Shown here: positions 58,285 through 64,000 of the stretch, piece after piece
Layout of the letters: each line of letters starts with the position of its first letter
Position numbering within the stretch: the first letter of the stretch is position 1
Program-made: the position numbers and the translations under genes
The notes under the pieces: generated by a model
The model's input: only the letters and a program-made list of their open reading frames with translations
What the model was told of the DNA's origin: nothing
Database searches by the model: none
Source: Vulcanimicrobium alpinum
GTDB lineage: Bacteria; Vulcanimicrobiota; Vulcanimicrobiia; Vulcanimicrobiales; Vulcanimicrobiaceae
NCBI RefSeq assembly: GCF_027923555.1
Contig: NZ_AP025523.1
Coordinates: 2,794,484 to 2,858,483 of the forward strand
Direction of reading: 5' to 3'
Length of the DNA stretch: 64,000 nt

Positions 58285-59226
58285 TCAGCGCGACAGGGTT
58301 GGGGTTTGGGTGCAGACGATCGTGGTATCGGGGTCGCAGCTCTCGCATTCGAACTGCACCGTGACGTGGGTGATGTCGAAGTCGTCGCGCATCGCGGTGT
58401 CGATCGTGCGCAGCACGAGCGTCGCTTCGCTCAGCTTGCGGTCGTCGAGGACGACGTGCGCGGAGAGCGCGTGCGATCCGGAGCCGATCGTCCACACGTG
58501 CAGATCGTGCACGTCGACGACGCCGTCGACGTCGCAAATGCGGGTGCGCACCGCCGGCACCTCGGCGTGACCGGGCGCGCTCTCCAGTAGCACGTCGGTC
58601 GCTTCGCGCACGATCGCAACGATGCCGGCGACGATGATCCCCGAGATGAGGATCGACATCGCGGCGTCGATCCACGCCGCGCCGGTGAGCAAGATGACGC
58701 CGGCGCCGACGATCACGGCGATCGCACCGAGCGCGTCGCCGGCGACGTGCAGCAGTGCCGCGCGCACATTGAGGTTCCCGTGACTGCCGCGCACCAGCAT
58801 CACGCCGACCGAGACGTTCACCGCCAGCCCGATCGCGGCGACCGCGGCCATCAGTCCGCCGGCCGGAAGCTCCGGATGGATCAGACGCTTCACCGCCTCG
58901 ATGACGATGAGGATCGTAACCGCGGTGAGCAAACCCCCGTTGGCGAGCGCGGCGAGAATCTCGTACCGTGCGAAACCGTAGGTCTGGCGGTGCGTCGCGG
59001 GGCGCTTCGACTGCACGGCGGCGGCGAGCGCGATCCCCAGCGCGACGACGTCCATCGTGACGTGGGCGGCGTCGGAGAGCAGCGCCAGCGATCCGGCGGC
59101 GATCCCGCCGGCGAGCTCCAGCACGGCGATCGCGGCGGTCGCGCCGAGCGCGATCTTCAGCCGGAACGTCGACGTGCCGTGCGCGTGACCGTTATCGTGC
59201 GCGTCGGCGTGCTGGTGGGCGTTCAC
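58285..59226 (-). CDS. cation diffusion facilitator (zinc efflux, CzcD-like)
   Basis: A 313-residue CDF transporter with six helices. The N-terminus is histidine-rich (HQHADAHDNGHAHG). Metal-site motifs are LLSDAAHVTMDVVAL in helix 2 and LLHVAGDALGAIAV in helix 5, and the cytoplasmic C-terminal domain contains DVHDLHVWTIGSGSHALSAH. It exports Zn2+ or related ions in exchange for protons. The start GTG at 59226 overlaps the preceding stop (GTGA). Confidence 0.94.
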   Translation of the reverse strand: MNAHQHADAHDNGHAHGTSTFRLKIALGATAAIAVLELAGGIAAGSLALLSDAAHVTMDVVALGIALAAAVQSKRPATHRQTYGFARYEILAALANGGLLTAVTILIVIEAVKRLIHPELPAGGLMAAVAAIGLAVNVSVGVMLVRGSHGNLNVRAALLHVAGDALGAIAVIVGAGVILLTGAAWIDAAMSILISGIIVAGIVAIVREATDVLLESAPGHAEVPAVRTRICDVDGVVDVHDLHVWTIGSGSHALSAHVVLDDRKLSEATLVLRTIDTAMRDDFDITHVTVQFECESCDPDTTIVCTQTPTLSR

Positions 59227-59828
59227 GAGCGCAGGGCTTTGACCGCCAAGACGGCGAGCATCGCGCCGAAGGTGAGGAACGTGCGGGACTCCGCTGCGGC
59301 GATCACTTCGGGATCGTACGACCCCTGCTGCGGCTCCGCGGGTTCCACCAAGGGAAACACCGGCGGCACGCGGCGGGTGTACTCGTCGAATTCTTCGCCG
59401 AACGTGCGCCGGAGGTACGCTTCTTCGTGCGGGACGATCGTCGCGTAGACGCCGAGCATCGCCGCGAGCGAACCGGCGACGAGCAGCGCGCGCGGCAGCG
59501 CGCCGTTCTTGCCCGTGAACGCGAACGCGAAGCCCGCCGCGGTGAGGAAGTTGCCGACGTAGAGCGGATTGCGGACGTACGCGTACGGGCCTGCGGTGAC
59601 GAGCTTCGGCGCGATGACGCGATCGCTGCGCGTCGTCACGCCGCTGTAGCCGACGGCCCACATCCGAATCGCCTCGCCGGTGAACGCGAGCGGCAAGCCC
59701 GTCGCGATCGAGAACGCGCTCGGCTTCCCGAGCGCCGCCAGCACGACCGCCGGAAGCGCGAGCAGCGTACCGCGCTGCGCGAACACGAGGGAGCGAAGAT
59801 CCTGGGCTTGGGACGAGTCGTCGTTCAC
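59223..59828 (-). CDS. isoprenylcysteine methyltransferase-like membrane protein
   Basis: A 201-residue membrane protein of the ICMT/phospholipid methyltransferase type. The diagnostic motif is LVTAGPYAYVRNPLYVGNFL, where SAM binds, followed by HEEAYLRRTFGEEFDEYTRR. About four helices are predicted. Bacterial members have unknown substrates, possibly lipids or isoprenoids. It is coupled to the zinc-efflux gene. Confidence 0.87.
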   Translation of the reverse strand: MNDDSSQAQDLRSLVFAQRGTLLALPAVVLAALGKPSAFSIATGLPLAFTGEAIRMWAVGYSGVTTRSDRVIAPKLVTAGPYAYVRNPLYVGNFLTAAGFAFAFTGKNGALPRALLVAGSLAAMLGVYATIVPHEEAYLRRTFGEEFDEYTRRVPPVFPLVEPAEPQQGSYDPEVIAAAESRTFLTFGAMLAVLAVKALRS

Positions 59829-59832
59829 CGGG

Positions 59833-60777
59833 TCACCTTGCGGAAGCGGCGGCGCGCGTTCGCGCGTCGTCGTAGACGGCGCGCAGCGCCGCCGTCAGGG
59901 GGATGCGGGGCGTCCAGCCCGTCGCCGCGCGCAGTTTCGCCGCGTCGCCGATGCTGACCGGGACGTCCGCCGGGCGCATTCGCGCTGGGTCCTCGCGCAC
60001 CTCGACGCCGACCCGCGCCAGGTCGATCAGGCGTCGCAGGACCTCGCGCATCGCGATCCCGCTCCCGCTCGCGACGTTGTAGACCTCGCCCGCCGCACCC
60101 GCGCCTTCGAGCAGCAGCGCGTACGCCTCGCAGACGTCGCGCACGTCGAGGAAATCACGGATCGATTCGAGGTTGCCGACCAGTACGCGCGGATCGCCGC
60201 AGGCGGCGACTCGCGCGATCTGCGCCGCGAATGCGGCGACGGCGAAGCGCTCGTCCTGCCCGGGGCCGATGTGGTTGAACGCGCGCGTTGCGACCGCGTC
60301 GACGCCGAACGAGCGCGCAAAGGCGATCGCCAGCGCCTCGGCCGCGACTTTGCTCGCGGCGTACGGACTGCGCGGGGCGAGCGGTGCGGTCTCGCGCAGC
60401 GGGAACGCGTCAGGCGGCTGAACGCCGTACACGTCGGCGCTCCCGACGACCAGGACGCGCGGCGCGATCCCGGTGTCGGCGGCGAGCGCGCGCGCCGCGT
60501 CGAGGAGATGCAGCGTCCCCGTCGCGTTGACGTCGAACGTCGCGGCGGGATCCTCGAGCGACGCGGGAACGAACGCCTGCGCGGCGAGGTGCGCAATTGC
60601 TTCGGGCTGCGCGAGCTCGACCGCGCCGCGGACCGCGAGCGGATCGCGCACGTCGAGCGCCAGCACGTCGTCGCCGCCGCGATGATCGGCCCGCACGACT
60701 TCGTGGCCGCGCGCCTCGAGCAGCGCCACCAGATGCGTGCCGACGAAGCCTCCGGATCCGGTGACCAGCACGCGCAT
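59833..60777 (-). CDS. NAD(P)-dependent sugar-nucleotide reductase/epimerase (Rmd-like)
   Basis: A 314-residue extended SDR. The cofactor site is VLVTGSGGFVGTHLVALLEA, the catalytic pair is in SPYAASKVAAEALAIAFARS (Y and K), and HIGPGQDERF plus NLESIRDFLDVRDVCEAYAL follow as in GDP-4-keto-6-deoxy-mannose reductase. Directly after gmd, it most likely converts the Gmd product into GDP-rhamnose or a related 6-deoxysugar for cell-surface polysaccharide. An epimerase role cannot be excluded. Confidence 0.88.
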   Translation of the reverse strand: MRVLVTGSGGFVGTHLVALLEARGHEVVRADHRGGDDVLALDVRDPLAVRGAVELAQPEAIAHLAAQAFVPASLEDPAATFDVNATGTLHLLDAARALAADTGIAPRVLVVGSADVYGVQPPDAFPLRETAPLAPRSPYAASKVAAEALAIAFARSFGVDAVATRAFNHIGPGQDERFAVAAFAAQIARVAACGDPRVLVGNLESIRDFLDVRDVCEAYALLLEGAGAAGEVYNVASGSGIAMREVLRRLIDLARVGVEVREDPARMRPADVPVSIGDAAKLRAATGWTPRIPLTAALRAVYDDARTRAAASAR

Positions 60778-60789
60778 CGCGCTCGCCTG

Positions 60790-62811
60790 CTACGTCGCTA
60801 CGAACGGGCGCAAGCGGTCCAGGTCGGCCTCGACCATCCGCCGCACGAGTTCCTCGAACGACACCTCGGGTGTCCAGCCGAGAACGCGTCTCGCTTTGGA
60901 CGGATCACCGACCAGCAGATCGACTTCGGCGGGCCGGTAGAACCGCGGATCGACGACGGTGTAGCGTTCGTAGTCGAGATCGACGGCATCGAACGCCAGC
61001 CGCACGAACTCGCGCACCGCGTGCGTTCGTCCTGTCGCGATCACGTAATCGTCAGCGACGTCCTGCTGCAGCATCATCCACATTGCGCGCACGTAGTCTT
61101 CCGCGTATCCCCAATCGCGCTGCGCGTCGAGGTTGCCCAGCCGCAGCTCGCTCGCAATCCCGAGCTTGATCCGCGCGACGCCGTCGCTGATCTTGCGCGT
61201 GACGAACTCTTTTCCGCGACGCGGAGAGTTGTGCACGATGCACTCCCCGACGCCGGCGTGAAAACGTCCGGTGGTCGTCGTGAAGTCGTAGAGCCAGCCC
61301 TGATAGTTCGGATCGGGAACGACGCGCTTGATTTCGGCAAGATCGCGCCGCAAGTGCGCTCTCCCCGCGCCGGCATTCGGCGAACGCAGATTGATCGAGT
61401 AGAACGGCCCGGGACGCTCCGGCGGTCCGACGTCGACGTTGAGCACCGTGTCCTGTTCGAGCGCGTGCTTCGCCATCCACCACAGCCCCATGGCGAGGAC
61501 CGGAGAGTTCGTCTTGAAGTTCTTGTAGGGATATTTGCCGTTGCCTGCTTTCAAGCCGTCGGTCTGATTGTAGCCGGCAAGGAAAGCGCGCCAGACTTCG
61601 ACACTTCCGTTGAGGACGATGCGAGGAACGCGTTTGTAGCCCGTTTCCGTGTAGCACTCTTCGCGGAGCCACTGCAGATACGTTGGCGCGCCGTTCAATG
61701 CGAGCGCGCCGACCGTCCGGTTCGGAACGAAACCGGACGACGTCGCCGTGTAGCGAACATTACCGCACGTGACGCGCTTCCATAGTTCCGCGAAGACACG
61801 ACGGAGCTGGGGATCGGAGTTCGTGAACTTCCCGCCAACGCGCCCGTCCGTGGAAAAGGCCGAACCGTCGCCGACGAACATTCCGAACATCCATGCCGTC
61901 TCGACCGAGCACGATGTCATCGCCGGCGGATCGGGAAGCGCTGCGCGCTGGAGGCGATTGCCCGCGACGAGCGTGCGCGCCGGCCGCTCGCCGTCCGCTG
62001 CAAAGATCACGTGGTCCGCGGTGGTCGTCACCGAGCCGCAGCGCGCCTCGAGCCGCGCGACCCCTTTGTTGTCGACGGCCGGACGATGGCGGTATGCCGT
62101 CCCGCCCAGCACCTGCACGAACTCCGCGCCGTCCCAGATTTCGAGCCCGGGTTTGACGTCGAACCGCTGCACGTTGGGACCCTTTTCGCGCACGCGCAGG
62201 ATCTCGCCGATGGGACGGACGTCGACGACGCAGTCTTCCCGGACGATGACCGGCGTATTCCCCGGCAGCGATTCGTGGTTGAAGAGAATTCCGCTGCAGG
62301 CGAAGATGTCGTACGACTCGCGATAATTGACGGTGATCCAGTGGCCGTAGACCTTCGCGACGCCGTACGGCGAGCGCGGATAGAACGGCGTGTCCTCGTT
62401 CTGCGGAACTTCCCGCACCTTGCCGAACATCTCGGAACTCGAGGCTTGGTAGAAACGGATGCCCTTGTCGACGGAGCGGATCGCTTCGAGCACGCGCGTG
62501 ACGCCGAGCGCGGTGAACTCGCCGGTGAGGACGGGTTGATGCCACGACGTCGGCACGAACGACTGCGCGGCGAGGTTGTAGATCTCGTCGGGACGGATGT
62601 CGGCGACGATCGAGGTGATCGAACTCTGATCGAGCAGGTCGCCCGAGACGATCTCGACGCGATCGCCGAGGTGTCCGATCCGTTCGTGCACGTCGGTCGA
62701 CGTGCGGCGCGTCATCCCGACGACGCGATAGCCGTGCGCGAGCAGCAACTCGGCGAGATACGAACCGTCCTGTCCGGTGACGCCGGTGATCAGCGCAGTC
62801 TTTTCGGCCAC
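60790..62811 (-). CDS. gmd: GDP-mannose 4,6-dehydratase containing an intein
   Basis: A 673-residue precursor. Extein 1-180 starts EKTALITGVTGQDGSYLAEL and includes the catalytic ASSSEMFGKVREVPQNEDTP and YPRSPYGVAKVYGHWITVNY. The conserved motif FNHE-SPRRG is split after E180 by a 348-residue intein (181-528). The C-extein continues SPRRGKEFVTRKI, LGNLDAQRDWGYAEDYV and YRPAEVDLLVGD. Joined exteins give 325 residues, normal for Gmd, which makes GDP-4-keto-6-deoxy-mannose. Ligation must occur for activity because the split motif lines the nucleotide-binding site. The next gene encodes the matching reductase. Confidence 0.95.
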   Translation of the reverse strand: MAEKTALITGVTGQDGSYLAELLLAHGYRVVGMTRRTSTDVHERIGHLGDRVEIVSGDLLDQSSITSIVADIRPDEIYNLAAQSFVPTSWHQPVLTGEFTALGVTRVLEAIRSVDKGIRFYQASSSEMFGKVREVPQNEDTPFYPRSPYGVAKVYGHWITVNYRESYDIFACSGILFNHESLPGNTPVIVREDCVVDVRPIGEILRVREKGPNVQRFDVKPGLEIWDGAEFVQVLGGTAYRHRPAVDNKGVARLEARCGSVTTTADHVIFAADGERPARTLVAGNRLQRAALPDPPAMTSCSVETAWMFGMFVGDGSAFSTDGRVGGKFTNSDPQLRRVFAELWKRVTCGNVRYTATSSGFVPNRTVGALALNGAPTYLQWLREECYTETGYKRVPRIVLNGSVEVWRAFLAGYNQTDGLKAGNGKYPYKNFKTNSPVLAMGLWWMAKHALEQDTVLNVDVGPPERPGPFYSINLRSPNAGAGRAHLRRDLAEIKRVVPDPNYQGWLYDFTTTTGRFHAGVGECIVHNSPRRGKEFVTRKISDGVARIKLGIASELRLGNLDAQRDWGYAEDYVRAMWMMLQQDVADDYVIATGRTHAVREFVRLAFDAVDLDYERYTVVDPRFYRPAEVDLLVGDPSKARRVLGWTPEVSFEELVRRMVEADLDRLRPFVAT
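61228..62271 (-). other. intein with LAGLIDADG homing endonuclease in Gmd
   Basis: A 348-residue intein. The N-terminal splice block is SLPGNTPVIVRED, with Ser1 instead of the more common Cys1. The B block is TTTADHVIFA, with the TxxH motif. The C-terminal block is RFHAGVGECIVHN, followed by Ser+1 of the extein. Between them are two LAGLIDADG-type dodecapeptides, AWMFGMFVGDGSA (about 306-318) and WRAFLAGYNQTDG (about 407-419), each with its catalytic aspartate, so the homing endonuclease appears intact. All splicing residues (His-Asn at the end, Ser+1) are present. Confidence 0.93.
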
Positions 62812-62816
62812 CCGGA

Positions 62817-63488
62817 TCAGTTCAAGATTTGAACGTTCCCACCATTCTCGTCGAACACGAAGCGCGACTCGTACAGCTCGTCACGTTCCATGCCGACCAC
62901 TTTCGATTGAATCACCAGCCGGTGCACCAGGCGATCGTTGTGGCGCACGATCCCCGAGTAGAAATACTGCACCAGCGGCGTGACGCGCGCATCGAGCGGC
63001 GCAAGCCGCCGGCGTTCGACGAGCATCTGCAGCAGACGCGTCTGCAGTTCTTTCGGCAGCAGGCGCGCCGTGTCGTCGGGGGTCATCCGGACCGCGGTGA
63101 GCTCTTCCTGCGCTTTGTTCGTCTCCGCGACCGGCTTGTCGGTCGAATAGCGGACGATCGCGTCCCAATCGTCCGCCGGAATCCCGGTGAAGCGCATCCC
63201 GTAGCGCCACACCTTGCGGCCTTGATGCTGCACGTTGTCCTGCCAGACCGTCTTCACGCGCAGCCAAACGGGACGCTGATCGATCTCCGCGCGCACCTCG
63301 CACTCGTCGCGCGGTATCGGCTCCTGAGTGAGGATGCAGAGACCGCCGCCGCTGATGTCGAGGCCGATCGCAGGGCGCGCGGCATTATTGTCGTCGCTAT
63401 ACGTCGCGCGGTACGGTTTGCGCTTGCGGGGAAACTTGCGCCGGTTCTGCTCTTTGCCGCTGAACCACGCCAGGAGCTCCGGGAGCAT
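62817..63488 (-). CDS. PilZ-domain protein
   Basis: A 223-residue protein with an N-terminal PilZ domain: NRRKFPRKRKPYRATYSDDN supplies the RxxxR c-di-GMP motif and IGLDISGGGLCIL the D/NxSxxG motif. The remaining 120 residues are charged and helical (KELQTRLLQMLVERRRLAPL) and of unknown role. It probably changes activity on binding c-di-GMP, perhaps for motility or polysaccharide synthesis, since the 6-deoxysugar genes follow six bases downstream. Confidence 0.88.
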   Translation of the reverse strand: MLPELLAWFSGKEQNRRKFPRKRKPYRATYSDDNNAARPAIGLDISGGGLCILTQEPIPRDECEVRAEIDQRPVWLRVKTVWQDNVQHQGRKVWRYGMRFTGIPADDWDAIVRYSTDKPVAETNKAQEELTAVRMTPDDTARLLPKELQTRLLQMLVERRRLAPLDARVTPLVQYFYSGIVRHNDRLVHRLVIQSKVVGMERDELYESRFVFDENGGNVQILN

Positions 63489-63535
63489 GGACTTCCCGTA
63501 CGATAGCGAACCGGCGCGCGGAAGTCCCCGCTTGC

Positions 63536-64000
63536 TTACCAGGCCTCTCCTGCGACCGCGTCCCACTGCGCCGGCCACGTGCCGCCCCAATCGTAGAGCG
63601 TCACCCCGAGCGCACCCTGCGCGCGCGCCTCGGCGATCGCGGCCGCGAGTTCGGGGCCGGGCGGCGCACCCCGCTTCGACAGCGATGTCGTCTGCGCGCC
63701 GACGTTGATCGGCAGATCGCGGCCCGCGAGCCGCCGGACGGCGGCGATCGAGCCAGCGACGGCGGTGCGCGCCTTCTCGACCGAATCCCACGGGCCCAGC
63801 ATGCGCCAATACGTCATCGGCTGAAGGACATCGGCGTCGCGCGCGATCGCCGCGTACGGGAAGCGTCGCGCGTCGAGCCGTTCGAGAAACGGATCCTCGA
63901 CCGTAGCGACGAGCAGTACGCCGCGCCCGACGGCTCTCCGCAGTTCGTGCAGGTACGTCGAGAGCGCGGTGAAGCCCGGCGCTCCGTCGCCGAGAAACTC
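63536..64000 (-). CDS. hypothetical TIM-barrel-like protein (C-terminal part)
   Basis: An open frame enters from the right edge and ends at TAA 63536; 154 residues are visible. Segments such as RRAVGRGVLLVATVEDPFLE, DADVLQPMTYWRMLGPW, LPINVGAQTTSLSKRGAPPG and GALGVTLYDWGGTWPAQW look like the last strands of a glycoside-hydrolase-type TIM barrel, with acidic residues at strand ends. No family is firmly recognised and the N-terminus is missing. Confidence 0.6.
   Translation of the reverse strand, partial: EFLGDGAPGFTALSTYLHELRRAVGRGVLLVATVEDPFLERLDARRFPYAAIARDADVLQPMTYWRMLGPWDSVEKARTAVAGSIAAVRRLAGRDLPINVGAQTTSLSKRGAPPGPELAAAIAEARAQGALGVTLYDWGGTWPAQWDAVAGEAW

Noticed and set aside
1-64000. tRNA, rRNA or CRISPR arrays
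   Set aside because: No cloverleaf, rRNA core sequence or regularly spaced direct repeats were recognised on reading; a covariance-model scan was not possible.

Overview
The window is high-GC bacterial chromosome, densely packed, with most genes on the minus strand in long overlapping (ATGA/GTGA/TGATG) operons. The cell is probably diderm, because there is a 1182-residue outer-membrane TonB-type receptor. Its SOS operators, however, are of the CGAAC-N4-GTTCG type known from Gram-positive bacteria. This mix, plus the gene content, fits a deep-branching soil or rock lineage such as Candidatus Eremiobacterota/Vulcanimicrobiota (WPS-2). That placement is inference, not proof.

Layout. 1-8606: the start of fliQ at the left edge, then a sugar-acid module (IlvD/Edd dehydratase, SDR, MOSC protein, ABC ATPase, two permeases, Tat-exported binding protein) and metF. 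8838-18458: a reduced, unusual flagellar operon reading leftwards from flgB/flgC/fliE/fliF to fliN and fliP; FliF carries a FliG-like tail. 18594-20306: a GAF-PAS-adenylate/guanylate cyclase. 20338-23031: an IS5/IS1182-like element split by a complete IS256-family element. 23033-24148: a structured palindromic element, then rplM-rpsI. 24227-26723: a Crp-like regulator, a photoactive-yellow-protein homologue and a chemoreceptor gene with two in-frame amber codons. 26727-33394: truA, DUF5069, lysS, greA, OsmC and two amino-acid permeases. 33409-37267: an acyl-ACP-reductase-like gene with an uncharacterised partner, a propeller protein and a frameshifted gene. 37219-43398: SRPBCC protein, aminotransferase, dus and the coenzyme A genes (panC, coaBC, coaX), then an FHA protein. 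43359-46991: methionine-gamma-lyase-like protein, lone PTS EIIC, lexA and a divergent SOS-controlled YneA-like LysM protein. 46992-51236: a second structured palindrome and the TonB-type receptor. 51402-58234: sucCD, secreted protein, DCC protein and a beta-oxidation set (acyl-CoA dehydrogenase, 3-hydroxyacyl-CoA dehydrogenase, thiolase). 58285-64000: zinc efflux, methyltransferase, a GDP-6-deoxy-sugar pair whose gmd carries an intein, a PilZ protein and a partial gene.

How the parts connect. The flagellar operon, the PYP-like sensor, the chemoreceptor and the PilZ protein suggest motility and light/c-di-GMP sensing, although the chemoreceptor gene looks broken unless its ambers are read through. 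lexA and the LysM protein share a divergent promoter region with two SOS boxes and form a self-contained SOS division-arrest unit like lexA-yneA of Bacillus. No tRNA, rRNA or CRISPR array was recognised.
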